DNA of 64,000 bases from Actinacidiphila acidipaludis (GCF_019890725.1 NZ_JAINZZ010000040.1:1-64000); one strand, 5' to 3'; positions 1-9,230 are shown, counted from the first letter of the stretch. Made by a program: numbers and translations. Notes: a model not told the origin generated them from the sequence alone.

Positions 1-264
1 CGACCGGTCGAAGTCGACCGCCGCGGTGACCAGCGACTCGACGCTGTCGCGCAGTTCCTGCGCCAGCCGCACGGTCGGGGCCGGCGCCCGCCCGTAGACC
101 ACGAATCCGGTCGCGGGACCGCTGCGGCGCGGGCGGTAGACGTTGCCCAGCTGGGCGGTCAGCGTCCGCAGCGCGTCCACCTGGCGGCGGACTCTCTCGA
201 TGTCCCGCACCAGCAGGTGCAAGGTGGCCCGGGCCTGGGCGTCATGGGTTGCGTGGTCGGGCAT
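1..264 (-). CDS. Hypothetical protein, truncated by the window edge
   Basis: This is the first 88 codons of a gene that runs off the left edge. The start at 264 has a GGAGAGG ribosome binding site about 8 nt upstream. The visible part is soluble, rich in Arg, Ala, Leu and Val, and looks largely helical (a VRDIERVRRQVDALRTLT stretch could be a short coiled coil), followed by a Pro/Arg-rich turn. I do not recognise a family and assign no function. It is divergent from def across a 217-bp gap, so it is not part of the def-fmt-rsmB unit. Confidence 0.7.
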   Translation of the reverse strand, partial: MPDHATHDAQARATLHLLVRDIERVRRQVDALRTLTAQLGNVYRPRRSGPATGFVVYGRAPAPTVRLAQELRDSVESLVTAAVDFDRS

Positions 265-312
265 CAACAGGCCTCTCCAACCGGCGGTACGAGGAACGGG
301 TCGTGTGCATGA

Positions 313-331
313 TTGACCCGATTTCGGTCAA
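313..331. promoter_or_regulatory. Inverted repeat TTGACC-N7-GGTCAA between divergent genes
   Basis: Perfect 6-bp arms lie at 313-318 and 326-331, and a third TTGACC follows at 339-344. The site sits in the divergent intergenic region. The minus-strand TTGACC could serve as a -35 for the truncated gene, or the repeat could be an operator. Short arms make chance possible. Confidence 0.3.
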
Positions 332-439
332 ACTCTCTTGACCAACGCGCCACCTCCCCCGGTGGTCACGCCCGCAGGGGCGCGGCTCGGCCGCCGGGGG
401 GCGCGCGTCGGCGCGTGCACCCCCCGGCCCCGGCCGCCC

Positions 440-445
440 TAGAAT
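440..445 (+). promoter_or_regulatory. Candidate -10 box (TAGAAT) for def
   Basis: TAGAAT matches the TANNNT -10 of HrdB-type promoters and lies 36 nt before the def GTG. No convincing -35 is visible upstream, so only the -10 is proposed. Confidence 0.35.
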
Positions 446-481
446 TGACCCCCGCCCCACGTCGCCGCCCCTGGAGACCCC

Positions 482-1027
482 GTGCCCGTCAAGCCCATCC
501 GCCTGTTCGGCGATCCGGTGCTGCGCATGACGGCGCAGCCCGTGACGACGTTCGACCGCGAACTGCGCACCCTGGTCAAGGACTTGACCGACACCATGCG
601 CGACGCCCCCGGTGCGGGCCTTGCCGCGCCCCAACTCGGCGTCTCCCTGCGGGTGTTCACCTACTTCCTGGACGGAGAGCCGGGTCATCTGGTCAACCCG
701 GACCTCACGCTCAGCGAGGAGCAGCAGGACGGCCCCGAGGGCTGCCTGTCGCTGCCGGGGCTGACCTACGACTGCAAGCGGGCGCACGGCGTGGTCGCCA
801 GGGGCTTCAACGAGTACGGCGACCCGGTCACCGTCGAGGGCACCCAGCGCCTCGCCCGCTGCATACAGCACGAGACCGACCACCTCGACGGCGTCATCTT
901 CATCGACCGGCTGGACGCCGGGCAGCGCAAGGCCGCGCTGCGGGCGATCCGGGAGGCCGACTGGGCCGACGGCGCCGGCCCGCAGGTCAAGGTCTCCCCG
1001 CACAGCACCTTCGGCCGGGCCCTGTGA
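482..1027 (+). CDS. def: Peptide deformylase
   Basis: The enzyme removes the N-formyl group from the initiator methionine of new proteins, a metal-dependent cytosolic reaction. All three family motifs are visible in the 181-aa protein: GAGLAAPQLG at 44-53, EGCLS at 86-90 with the metal-ligand Cys88, and HETDH at 130-134 giving the two histidine ligands and the catalytic glutamate. The length is normal. The GTG at 482 is the start because it is directly followed by the conserved first strand. It is 73 bp upstream of fmt on the same strand, so the gene that adds the formyl group and the one that removes it are neighbours, as in many bacteria. Confidence 0.96.
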   Translation: MPVKPIRLFGDPVLRMTAQPVTTFDRELRTLVKDLTDTMRDAPGAGLAAPQLGVSLRVFTYFLDGEPGHLVNPDLTLSEEQQDGPEGCLSLPGLTYDCKRAHGVVARGFNEYGDPVTVEGTQRLARCIQHETDHLDGVIFIDRLDAGQRKAALRAIREADWADGAGPQVKVSPHSTFGRAL

Positions 1028-1100
1028 GGCCGTTCCGCCGGCGGCCCGGAGCCCCGGCCCCGCACCGCCACCGCGTCAACCGAGAGGCACACCCCGCACG

Positions 1101-2033
1101 ATGAGGCTCGTCTTCGCCGGCACCCCCGAGGTCGCCGTACCCGCCCTGGACGCCCTGCTCGCCTCGTCCCGACACGAGGTCGTCGCCGTCGTCACCCGGC
1201 CCGACGCGACCGCCGGACGCGGCCGCCGACTGATGGCCAGCCCGGTCGCGCAGCGCGCGGAGGAGGCCGGAATCGAGGTGCTCAAGCCGGAACGGCCGCG
1301 CGACGAGGACTTCCTGGCCCGGCTGCGCGACATCGCCCCCGACTGCTGCCCGGTCGTCGCCTACGGCGCGCTGCTGCCCAAGGCCGCCCTGGAGGTGCCC
1401 GCCCGGGGCTGGGTCAACCTGCACTTCTCGCTGCTGCCCGCCTGGCGCGGCGCGGCCCCCGTGCAGCACGCGGTGATGGCCGGCGACGAGGTCACCGGCG
1501 CCGCCACCTTCCTGATCGAGCAGGGCCTGGACTCCGGCCCGGTGTACGGCGTGATCACCGAGGAGATCCGTCCCGTGGACACCAGCGGCGACCTGCTCAG
1601 CCGCCTCTCGCACAGCGGCGCCCGGCTGCTGGCCGCCACCATGGACGGCATCGAGACCGGCGAACTGGTGGCCCGGCCGCAGCCCGCCGACGGCATCACC
1701 CTCGCACCCAAGATCACCGTCGAGGACGCGGCCGTCGACTGGGCCGCCCCGGCGCTGCGCGTCGACCGCCTCATCCGCGGCTGCACCCCCGCACCGGGCG
1801 CCTGGACGCTGACCGAGGGCGAGCGTCTCAAGCTCGGACCGGTCCGGCTCGCCCCCGACCGCACCGACCTGGCGCCCGGGGAGATCGCGGTCGCCAAGAA
1901 CGCCGTGCACGTCGGCACCGGCAGCCACGCCGTCGAACTCGGCGAGGTCCAGGCCGTCGGCAAGAAGCGGATGGCCGCCGCCGACTGGGCCCGCGGCACC
2001 CGCCTCACCTCCGGCGCCCGGCTCGGCGGGTAG
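1101..2033 (+). CDS. fmt: Methionyl-tRNA formyltransferase
   Basis: The enzyme transfers a formyl group from 10-formyl-tetrahydrofolate to Met-tRNA(fMet), producing the bacterial initiator. The 310-aa protein has the formyltransferase core with NLHFSLLPAWRGAAPVQ at 106-122. Asn106, His108 and Asp144 fall at the family's catalytic positions, and Asp144 is in a GLDSG motif. The C-terminal half (about 205-310) is the OB-like tRNA-binding domain. The ATG at 1101 starts the conserved MRLVFAGTPE strand. It lies between def and rsmB in one apparent operon, with gaps of 73 and 54 bp. Confidence 0.96.
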   Translation: MRLVFAGTPEVAVPALDALLASSRHEVVAVVTRPDATAGRGRRLMASPVAQRAEEAGIEVLKPERPRDEDFLARLRDIAPDCCPVVAYGALLPKAALEVPARGWVNLHFSLLPAWRGAAPVQHAVMAGDEVTGAATFLIEQGLDSGPVYGVITEEIRPVDTSGDLLSRLSHSGARLLAATMDGIETGELVARPQPADGITLAPKITVEDAAVDWAAPALRVDRLIRGCTPAPGAWTLTEGERLKLGPVRLAPDRTDLAPGEIAVAKNAVHVGTGSHAVELGEVQAVGKKRMAAADWARGTRLTSGARLGG

Positions 2034-2087
2034 CGCCGTACGCTGGACGTTCGACCGCGCACCACAGACATCCGGAGCACCTTTCAC

Positions 2088-3530
2088 GTGAACCACCAGC
2101 CGCGCCGCCCGCAGGGCAAGCCGTACCGGCGACCGCAGCGCGACCCCGTCAGGATCCTGGCGTTCGAGGCACTGCGCGCGGTGGGGGAGCGGGACGCCTA
2201 CGCCAACCTCGTGCTGCCCGCGCTGCTGCGCTCCGCCGAGGAGGAGGCGGCCGCCAAGGGCCGGACCTTCGACCGGCGGGACGCCGCGCTCGCCACCGAA
2301 CTGGTCTACGGCACCCTGCGGCACCAGGGTACCTACGACGCGGTGATCGCCGCGTGCGTGGACCGGCCGCTGCGCGAGGTCGACCCGCCGGTGCTGGACG
2401 TCCTCGCGCTCGGCGCGCACCAGTTGCTCGCCACCCGCATCCCGCCGCACGCCGCCGTCTCCGCGACCGTGGAGCTGGCGCGCGTCGTCCTGGGCGACGG
2501 GCGCGCGAAGTTCGTCAACGCCGTGCTGCGGCGGGTGAGCGCCCACGACCTCGACGAGTGGCTCGACCGCGTCGCGCCGCCCTGGGACGAGGACCCCGAG
2601 GACCATCTGGCCGTGGTGCACGCGCACCCGCGCTGGATCGTCTCCGCCCTGTGGGACGCCCTCGGCGGCGGCCGGGCGGGCATCGAGGAACTCCTCGCCG
2701 CCGACAACGAGCGGCCCGAGGTCACGCTGGTGGCGCGGCCGGGCCGGTCCACCCCGCAGGAGATCGCCGGCTCGCTGCCGGACGGCGCCGCCGAGCCCGG
2801 GCGCTGGTCGCCCTACGCCCTGCGGCTCGCCGAGGGCGGCGACCCGGCCGCCGTCGCGGCCGTGCACGAGGGCCGGGCCGGAGTGCAGGACGAGGGCAGC
2901 CAGCTCGTCGCGGCCGCCCTCGCCGCCGCGCCACTGGAGGGCCGCGACACCCGCTGGCTCGACGGCTGCGCGGGACCCGGCGGCAAGGCCGCCCTCCTCG
3001 CGGCGCTCGCCGCGCAGCGCGGCGCCCAACTGGTCGCCGCGGAGAAGCAGCCGCACCGCGCCCGGCTGGTCGGCCGCGCGCTTTCCGGCAACCCCGGCCC
3101 GTACCAGGTCGTCGTGGCCGACGGCACCCGCCCGGCCTGGGCGCCCGGCTCCTTCGACCGGGTCCTGGTCGACGTGCCCTGCACCGGACTCGGCGCCCTG
3201 CGCCGCCGTCCCGAGGCCCGCTGGCGGCGGCGCCCGGAGGACCTGGCCGGCTTCGGGCCGCTGCAGCGTGCCCTGCTGACGGAGGCGCTGGACGCGGTGC
3301 GGGTCGGCGGCGTCGTCGGCTACGCGACCTGCTCCCCGCACCTGGCCGAGACCCGCGCCGTGGTCGACGACGTGCTGCGCGGCGGCCGTGCGCCGGCCGC
3401 CGAACTCATCGACGCCCGCCCGCTGTTCGCAGGCGTCCCCGAGCTGGGCGACGGTCCCGACGTCCAGCTCTGGCCGCATCTGCACGGCACCGACGCGATG
3501 TATCTCGCGCTGCTGCGCCGCACCGCCTGA
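2088..3530 (+). CDS. rsmB: 16S rRNA (cytosine-967-C5)-methyltransferase RsmB
   Basis: The enzyme methylates C967 of 16S rRNA using S-adenosylmethionine. The N-terminal part (about 20-170) is a NusB-like RNA-binding domain. The SAM-binding loop DGCAGPGGK is at 292-300, and the two family cysteines are in DVPCTG (Cys365) and ATCSPH (Cys415), which act in product release and catalysis respectively. The 480-aa length fits the two-domain form. The GTG at 2088 starts a basic N-terminal tail (NHQPRRPQGKPYRRPQRD) common in streptomycete copies. It is last in the def-fmt-rsmB unit and ends at a strong hairpin shared with the convergent transporter gene. Confidence 0.95.
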   Translation: MNHQPRRPQGKPYRRPQRDPVRILAFEALRAVGERDAYANLVLPALLRSAEEEAAAKGRTFDRRDAALATELVYGTLRHQGTYDAVIAACVDRPLREVDPPVLDVLALGAHQLLATRIPPHAAVSATVELARVVLGDGRAKFVNAVLRRVSAHDLDEWLDRVAPPWDEDPEDHLAVVHAHPRWIVSALWDALGGGRAGIEELLAADNERPEVTLVARPGRSTPQEIAGSLPDGAAEPGRWSPYALRLAEGGDPAAVAAVHEGRAGVQDEGSQLVAAALAAAPLEGRDTRWLDGCAGPGGKAALLAALAAQRGAQLVAAEKQPHRARLVGRALSGNPGPYQVVVADGTRPAWAPGSFDRVLVDVPCTGLGALRRRPEARWRRRPEDLAGFGPLQRALLTEALDAVRVGGVVGYATCSPHLAETRAVVDDVLRGGRAPAAELIDARPLFAGVPELGDGPDVQLWPHLHGTDAMYLALLRRTA

Positions 3531-3570
3531 CGACCTTCCGCGCGGGGGACGGCGGGGACTGCGCCGACGG

Positions 3571-3616
3571 CGACGGCCGGCCTCACGGCCCTCGCGGGGC
3601 GGGAGGCCGGCCGTCG
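3571..3616. terminator. Bidirectional terminator between rsmB and the MmpL gene
   Basis: A perfect 14-bp inverted repeat pairs CGACGGCCGGCCTC at 3571-3584 with its complement at 3603-3616, leaving an 18-nt loop. It lies between two convergent genes and has no U-tract, as is usual for GC-rich actinomycetes. Confidence 0.75.
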
Positions 3617-3664
3617 TGTGCTCCGGGCCCGTTCGGACGCGCGGTTCCGTCCGGGCGTGCGGGC

Positions 3665-5845
3665 CTACCGGGGCTCGACCGTGACGTCCTCGCGCGGTGC
3701 GCGCGGCGCCGTGCCGGTGGGCGCCGAGGCCGGCCGGCTCGGCCACCACACGCGGTCGCCGAGGTCGAGGGTGATCGCGGACACCAGCACCGAGCGCACC
3801 ACGAAGGTGTCGAGCAGCACGCCGAAGGCGACCGCGAAGCCGATCTCGGCGAAACCGACCACCGGCAGGGTGCCCAGCACGGCGAAGGTGCCGGCGAGCA
3901 CCAGGCCCGCCGAGGTGATCACGCCGCCGGTCGCCGCCAGGCCGATGCGCACACCGTCGCGGGTGCCGTGCAGCGCGCTCTCCTCGCGGATCCGGGTCAT
4001 CAGGAAGATGTTGTAGTCGATGCCCAGCGCCACCAGGAACACGAAGACGAACAGCGGGAACGACGTGTCCTCGCCCGCGTAGTCGAAGACGTGCTTGAAG
4101 GCGAGGGCGCTCACCCCCAGCGCCGCCGCGAACGACAGCACCACGGTGCCGATGAGCACCAGCGGCGCGATCACCGCCCGCAGCAGCGCGCCGAGGATCA
4201 GCAGCACCACCACCAGGATGAGCGGGATGAGCAGGACGTCGTCGTGGCCGGAGGCCTCGGAGGTGTCCTTGATGACGGCCGCCCCGCCGCCCACCTCGGC
4301 GTCCGCGCCCGGGATCGCGTGCAGGGTGGTGCGCGCCTGGTCGACCGCGGTCCGCGCGGCGTCGCTGTCCGGCGGATCGGAGAGCGTGGCCTCCAGGTAG
4401 ACCTTGCCGTTCTTCACCGGGGGCACCCCGGGCGGTGTGCCGACCGTCCCGGGCACGACGCCCTTGACCGCGCCGAGAGCGGACTTCACCCGGGACGCCG
4501 CGCCCTGGTCGGCGATGATCACCAGGGGCTGGCCGCCGCCGGCCGGGAAGTACTTCACCTGTATGTGCTGGCCGACGACCGAGTCGGGCGTGTCGGTGAA
4601 GCTGTCGGCCTGGGCCAGTCCCGAGGCGTCGAGCGAGAACAGGCCGAAGGCGAGCGCGCCCAGCACGGCCACGGTGGTCACCCACACGGTGCGCGGGCGG
4701 CGGCTCACCCGGTCGCCGATCCGCGACCACAGCCCGGTCCTGGTCGGCTCAGGGGTGCCCACGTGCGGGACGACCGGCCAGAAGACCCAGCGGCCGAAGA
4801 TCACCAGCAGGGCAGGGAAGAGCGTGACCATCGCGAGCAGGGCGACAACGACGCCGACGGCCGCGACCGGGCCCAGCCCGGAGGTGGAGTTCATCTCGGC
4901 GGCCAGCAGGCACAGCATGCTCAGCGCCACGGTCGCCGCACTGGCGATGACGGCCGGGCCCGCGCGGTGCAGGGCCAGCGCCATCGCCTCGTGGCGGTCC
5001 TCGTGCCGGCGCAGCTCCTCCCGGTAGCGGGCCACGAGCAACAGCGCGTAGTCCGTTCCCGCGCCGAACACCAGCACCGTCAGGATGCCCGCGCTCTGGG
5101 CGTTGACGACCAGGCCGGCGTGCCGGGCGAGCAGATAGATCGCCGCCTCGGCGGTGAACAGCGCGCCCACCACCGAGAGCACCGGGAGCAGCAGCAGGCT
5201 CAGGCTCCGGTAGGTGATCAGCAGGATGACGACGACCACCCCGAGCGCCGAGAACAGCAGGGTGCCGTCGATGCCGGCGAAGGCCTCGTTGGAGTCCGCG
5301 GCGAAGCCGCCGGGTCCGGTGATGTGCACCTGCAGGCCGCTGCTGCTCTCGCCGGTGCTGGCCCGGATCTCCTTCACCGCGTCCGACAGCGAGGTCCAGC
5401 CGCTCTCGTCCGTCACGACGGGGACGATGAACTGGGCGGCCACCGGGTTCTGCGGCCGGTTGAACTGGGGGCCGATGAGCCGGCTGCCGACGATGCCGTG
5501 GGCGGTCATCGCCCTGACCGCGGCCGCGTCCTTGGTGATCTTCGCGGTGTCGGCCTGCGTCAGGCCGCCGGTCCGCGCGTAGACGACGACGGCCGGCGCG
5601 GACTCCGGCACGAAGGACTTCTGCAGGTTGAGCACCTGCGTCGACTCGGCCTTGCCCGGCAGCCAGCTCGCCGCGTCGTTCTTCTCCGCGTCGTTGAGTT
5701 TCTGCGCCAGTGGGGAGACCGCCACCAGCACGATGATCCACACCGCGAGGACGACCCACTTGCTGCGCCGCCCGCACACGAGGTGTGCGATGCCCCGGGA
5801 CGCGGACAGCCTGGTGCTGCCCGCTCCGTCTTTTCCGCCCGCCAT
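3665..5845 (-). CDS. MMPL-family RND transporter
   Basis: This is a predicted proton-driven membrane exporter of the MmpL/RND type, the class that moves lipids and other hydrophobic molecules in actinomycetes. The 726-aa protein has the tandem RND layout: one N-terminal TM helix, a large extracytoplasmic domain, a TM bundle with GAGTDYALLLVARYREE near residue 263, a second extracytoplasmic domain, and a second bundle with LGIDYNIFLMTRIREE near 606. The paired D-Y motifs are the proton-relay positions of the family. I chose the ATG at 5845, which has an AGGGGG site 8-13 nt upstream; in-frame codons further upstream have no RBS. No adaptor or substrate-synthesis gene is adjacent, so the substrate cannot be named. 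Confidence 0.88.
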   Translation of the reverse strand: MAGGKDGAGSTRLSASRGIAHLVCGRRSKWVVLAVWIIVLVAVSPLAQKLNDAEKNDAASWLPGKAESTQVLNLQKSFVPESAPAVVVYARTGGLTQADTAKITKDAAAVRAMTAHGIVGSRLIGPQFNRPQNPVAAQFIVPVVTDESGWTSLSDAVKEIRASTGESSSGLQVHITGPGGFAADSNEAFAGIDGTLLFSALGVVVVILLITYRSLSLLLLPVLSVVGALFTAEAAIYLLARHAGLVVNAQSAGILTVLVFGAGTDYALLLVARYREELRRHEDRHEAMALALHRAGPAVIASAATVALSMLCLLAAEMNSTSGLGPVAAVGVVVALLAMVTLFPALLVIFGRWVFWPVVPHVGTPEPTRTGLWSRIGDRVSRRPRTVWVTTVAVLGALAFGLFSLDASGLAQADSFTDTPDSVVGQHIQVKYFPAGGGQPLVIIADQGAASRVKSALGAVKGVVPGTVGTPPGVPPVKNGKVYLEATLSDPPDSDAARTAVDQARTTLHAIPGADAEVGGGAAVIKDTSEASGHDDVLLIPLILVVVLLILGALLRAVIAPLVLIGTVVLSFAAALGVSALAFKHVFDYAGEDTSFPLFVFVFLVALGIDYNIFLMTRIREESALHGTRDGVRIGLAATGGVITSAGLVLAGTFAVLGTLPVVGFAEIGFAVAFGVLLDTFVVRSVLVSAITLDLGDRVWWPSRPASAPTGTAPRAPREDVTVEPR

Positions 5846-6036
5846 GACCGCGATCCCCCTGGTTCGCTCGTGGTGTCCCCCGTGGCCGCCGTACACCTGT
5901 ACGGCGGTGGCCAGGGACCAGCATGGCACTGCCCGCGCCGAAATTCCGGCAGGTTCCCGCCTCCGCCTGTCACCGCCGGGGGCGCCGGGGCCCGGGGCGG
6001 GTCCCGGCGGGACGGCGGATCTGCTTTGCTGGGCAT

Positions 6037-6702
6037 ATGAGCGTGCAGATCAGCCCCAGCATCCTTTCCGCAGACTTCGCCCGCCTCGCCGAGGAGGCCC
6101 AGGCGGTCGAGGGGGCCGACTGGCTCCATGTCGACGTGATGGACAACCACTTCGTGCCGAACCTGACGCTGGGTGTCCCGGTCGTCGAGGCGCTGCGGAA
6201 GGCCACCGGGATCCCGCTGGACTGCCACCTGATGATCGAGCAGCCCGACCGCTGGGCGCCGGCGTACGTGGAGGCGGGTGCGGGCTCGGTGACCTTCCAC
6301 GCGGAGGCGGCCGCCGCCCCGGTCCGGCTGGCCCGGGAGATCCGCGCGAAGGGCGCCCGCGCGTCGATGGCGCTGAAGCCGGCGACGCCGATCGAGCCCT
6401 ACGAGGACCTGCTGCCGGAACTCGACATGCTGCTGATCATGACGGTGGAACCGGGCTTCGGCGGGCAGGCGTTCCTCGACATCATGCTGCCGAAGATCCG
6501 CCGCACCCGGGCCCTGATCGAACGGCACGGTCTGGAGATGTGGCTGCAGGTCGACGGCGGGGTCTCGGCGGAGACGATCGAGCGCTGCGCGGAGGCCGGG
6601 GCGGACGTCTTCGTCGCGGGGTCCGCGGTGTACGGGACCGACGATCCGGCCGCCGCGGTCAAGGCGCTGCGCGAGCAGGCGACGTCGGCCTGCGCGCACT
6701 GA
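6037..6702 (+). CDS. rpe: Ribulose-phosphate 3-epimerase
   Basis: The enzyme interconverts D-ribulose 5-phosphate and D-xylulose 5-phosphate in the pentose phosphate pathway. The 221-aa TIM-barrel protein begins with the diagnostic ISPSILSADF and has HVDVMDNHFVPNLTLG at 31-46. Metal ligands fall at His31, Asp33, His64 and Asp173, with Asp33 and Asp173 as the acid/base pair, and the phosphate loop VEPGFGGQ is at 137-144. The ATG at 6037 is directly before the conserved first strand. It is followed 144 bp downstream by a sugar-responsive regulator on the same strand, a suggestive but unproven link. Confidence 0.96.
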   Translation: MSVQISPSILSADFARLAEEAQAVEGADWLHVDVMDNHFVPNLTLGVPVVEALRKATGIPLDCHLMIEQPDRWAPAYVEAGAGSVTFHAEAAAAPVRLAREIRAKGARASMALKPATPIEPYEDLLPELDMLLIMTVEPGFGGQAFLDIMLPKIRRTRALIERHGLEMWLQVDGGVSAETIERCAEAGADVFVAGSAVYGTDDPAAAVKALREQATSACAH

Positions 6703-6846
6703 GGGCGGCCCGCTGACGGGAGCGAGGACTTCTTGGTGGTGCCCGGTGAATGTATGCGGACCAACGGAAGGCTACGCGCCCGTAACCGCGGGCGTCTGCG
6801 AGGATGAGCGCGAAGTGGATCAGATGGGCTACTGGGGAGTGGCGAC

Positions 6847-7860
6847 GTGAGCACAGGCCGCACACAGATGCGCATGGGCCCCGGCGAGATGGTCCAGGCG
6901 GCGGCGATGGCGCGTCGCTTCTATCTGGAGGGCAAGTCGAAGATCCAGATCGCCGAGGAGTTCGGGGTCAGCCGGTTCAAGGTGGCGCGGGTCCTGGAGA
7001 CCGCCCTCGAACGCGATCTGGTCCGCATCGAGATCCGGGTGCCGGCCGAGCTCGACGCCGAACGCTCGGACGCCCTGCGCGCGCACTACGGGCTGCGGCA
7101 CGCCGTCGTGGTGGAGACGCCGCCGGACCAGGCGGACGCCCCGGACCCGGAGAACCTCGGGGCGGTCGCCGCCGGCCTGCTCGGCGAGCTGGTCAGCGAC
7201 GGTGACGTCCTGGGCCTGGCCTGGGGCCGGTCCATCATCACCATGGCGAACGCCCTGGACCGCCTCGCGCCGTGCACGGTCGTGCAGTTGACGGGTGTGT
7301 ACGACGTCGGCACCGCGGAACGCGGCTCGGTGGAGGCGGTCCGGACCGCCGCGGCCGTCTCCGGCGGGGAGGCCCACCCGCTGTACGCGCCGATGGTGCT
7401 CGCCGACCCCGCCACCGCGGCCGCGCTGCGCGCGCAGAGCCAGATCGCCGCGGCCATGGGCTACTTCGACAAGGTCACCGTCGCGGTGGTGTCCATCGGG
7501 TCGTGGGCGCCCGGCATCTCCACCGTGCACGACGCGCTCAGCGACGAGGAACGCGAGCACTACGCCGGACTCGGCGTGGCCGCGGAGATGTCCTCCCACC
7601 TGTTCGACGCGCACGGCCGCCGGGTCGGGCGGGACCTCGGCGAGCGCTGCATCACCATCGAGGCGGACCGGCTGCGCCGGATCCCCGAGGTGCTGGCGAT
7701 CGCCGGCGGTATGCGCAAGGCGGCCGCGATCGACGCGGTGCTGCGCTCCGGCCTGGTCACCAGCCTCGTCACCGACACCGCCGCGGCCGACCACCTGCTG
7801 CACTCCACCGGGCCCGCGCCGCGCCCGGCCCTGGACCGCGCGGACCCCGACGGGCTCTGA
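6847..7860 (+). CDS. SorC/DeoR-type sugar-binding transcriptional regulator
   Basis: The protein is a DNA-binding repressor or activator predicted to respond to a phosphorylated sugar. In its 337 aa, residues 17-55 form an HTH (YLEGKSKIQIAEEFGVSRFK), and the remainder is the SorC effector domain, related to glucosamine-6-phosphate deaminase folds (LGLAWGRSI near 120 and the GGMRKAAAI segment near the C terminus). The GTG at 6847 has a GGGGAG site 7 nt upstream. It follows rpe on the same strand, so a pentose phosphate or pentitol ligand is plausible, but no sugar operon is next to it. Confidence 0.85.
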   Translation: MSTGRTQMRMGPGEMVQAAAMARRFYLEGKSKIQIAEEFGVSRFKVARVLETALERDLVRIEIRVPAELDAERSDALRAHYGLRHAVVVETPPDQADAPDPENLGAVAAGLLGELVSDGDVLGLAWGRSIITMANALDRLAPCTVVQLTGVYDVGTAERGSVEAVRTAAAVSGGEAHPLYAPMVLADPATAAALRAQSQIAAAMGYFDKVTVAVVSIGSWAPGISTVHDALSDEEREHYAGLGVAAEMSSHLFDAHGRRVGRDLGERCITIEADRLRRIPEVLAIAGGMRKAAAIDAVLRSGLVTSLVTDTAAADHLLHSTGPAPRPALDRADPDGL

Positions 7861-7909
7861 GGCGGCGCGCTGCCACGGCGAAGATGATCATGTGTGGCAG
7901 CATCTGCCC

Positions 7910-8257
7910 ATGTTCGTGCTCGACCTGACGGGGGTCGGCGACCGGCAGGCGTTCATGGACCGCTGCTCCGCCGACCTGCGCCTACCCCCCTGGTTCGGCC
8001 GCACCTGGGACACGCTCGCCGACTGTCTCACCGACCTGTCCTGGTGGCCTCCCGAGACCGGGGCGCGCCGGCTGTACGTCCGCGGCTGGCGCCACTTCGC
8101 CGGGGCGTGCCCGCGGGAGTGGCGGATCGTCAGGGACGTGCTGCGGGACGCCGAGCACTTCTGGCGGCGCACCGGCACGGAACTCGCCGTGGTGCTGGAG
8201 GAGGCGCCGGAGCGGGGTGCGGCGGCCAGCGCCGCTACATCCAGCCCTGACGCTTGA
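7910..8257 (+). CDS. Barstar-family protein (orphan RNase inhibitor)
   Basis: Barstar proteins bind and block barnase-type ribonucleases. This 115-aa protein has the family layout: a first strand FVLDLTGVGD, helix QAFMDRCSADL, then PPWFGRTWDTLADCLTDLSWW at about 26-46, which contains the Trp/Asp residues that plug the RNase active site. I chose the ATG at 7910; a GTG at 7892 is in frame and possible. No secreted barnase-like RNase gene is nearby, so it may inhibit an RNase encoded elsewhere or have another partner. Its last 23 bp overlap the end of the convergent corA gene. Confidence 0.85.
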   Translation: MFVLDLTGVGDRQAFMDRCSADLRLPPWFGRTWDTLADCLTDLSWWPPETGARRLYVRGWRHFAGACPREWRIVRDVLRDAEHFWRRTGTELAVVLEEAPERGAAASAATSSPDA

Positions 8258-9230
8258 ACAGCCGGTACAGCGCCGCCACCAGAATCGCCATCAGCGCGAT
8301 GACCAGCGGGTACGACACCTCCCAGTGCAGTTCCGGCATGTGGTCGAAGTTCATGCCGTAGATGCCCGCGATCAGCGTGGGTACCGCCGCCATGGCGGCC
8401 CAGGCGGAGATCTTCCGCATGTCGTCGTTCTGCTGGACGCTGATCTGCGCCAGGTGCGCCGAGAGGATGTCCGAGACCAGCCGGTCCAGGCCCTCCACGG
8501 ACTCGTTGACCCGGGCGAGATGTTCGCCGATGTTGTGGAAGAACGGCCGTGCCTCGTCGCTCACCTGGGGCACCTGCTCGCCGAACGGCCCGAGTCCCGT
8601 GAGGGTGTTCAGCGGCTGCGCGAGCGGTTCCGCGGCCCGCTGGAACTCCATGATCTGGCGCTTGAAGCCGTAGATCCGCGGCGCGGTGTCGCGGGTTCTG
8701 CCACCGGTCCCGGAGAACACCTCGGACTCCAACTCCTCCAGGTCGATGTGGAGTTCGGAGGCGACCTGCTCGTAGTGGTCGACCACGGCGTCGGTGATGC
8801 CGTACATCACCGCCGTCGGGCCCTTGCCCAGCCGCTCGGGGTTCTGTTCCAGGCGTCTGCGGAGCGTGGTCAGCGGCGAGCCCCGGCCGTGGCGGACCGT
8901 CAGCACGTAGGACTCGCCGAGGAAGATCATCAGCTCCTGGCCGAAGACCCGGTCGGTGTCGGGTGCGTAGTCCAGCGGCTTGAGCACCAGGAACAGCGCG
9001 TCGTCGTAGATCTCCAGCTTCGGCCGCTGATGGGCCTTCAGAGCGTCCGCGACCGCCAGCGGGTGCAGCCCGAACTGATCGCTGACCCGGTCGAACTCCT
9101 CGCGCGCCGGCTCGTACAGCCCCACCCAGACGAAGCCGTCGACCGCGCGGGCCGCCGAGAGGGCGTCGGAGAAATGCTGCGGACGGTCCATGCGCCGCCC
9201 CTCGCGGTAGACCGCCCAGTCAACGATCAC
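8235..9230 (-). CDS. corA: CorA-family magnesium/cobalt transporter
   Basis: This is a pentameric divalent-cation channel of the cytoplasmic membrane. The 331-aa protein has a long acidic cytoplasmic domain and two C-terminal TM helices joined by YGMNFDHMPE; the GMN signature at 292-294 forms the selectivity loop. I chose the GTG at 9230, preceded by a GGAGGGAG site, rather than an upstream ATG, because family members begin at the equivalent IVDWAVYREG strand. The gene overlaps the barstar gene tail-to-tail by 23 bp. Confidence 0.92.
   Translation of the reverse strand: MIVDWAVYREGRRMDRPQHFSDALSAARAVDGFVWVGLYEPAREEFDRVSDQFGLHPLAVADALKAHQRPKLEIYDDALFLVLKPLDYAPDTDRVFGQELMIFLGESYVLTVRHGRGSPLTTLRRRLEQNPERLGKGPTAVMYGITDAVVDHYEQVASELHIDLEELESEVFSGTGGRTRDTAPRIYGFKRQIMEFQRAAEPLAQPLNTLTGLGPFGEQVPQVSDEARPFFHNIGEHLARVNESVEGLDRLVSDILSAHLAQISVQQNDDMRKISAWAAMAAVPTLIAGIYGMNFDHMPELHWEVSYPLVIALMAILVAALYRLFKRQGWM

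Noticed and set aside
987..6040. Very long open frames of over 1200 codons antisense to fmt, rsmB and the MmpL gene
   Set aside because: They arise from high-GC codon bias opposite real genes, are Gly/Arg/Ala/Pro-rich with no domains, and conflict with clear protein families on the other strand.
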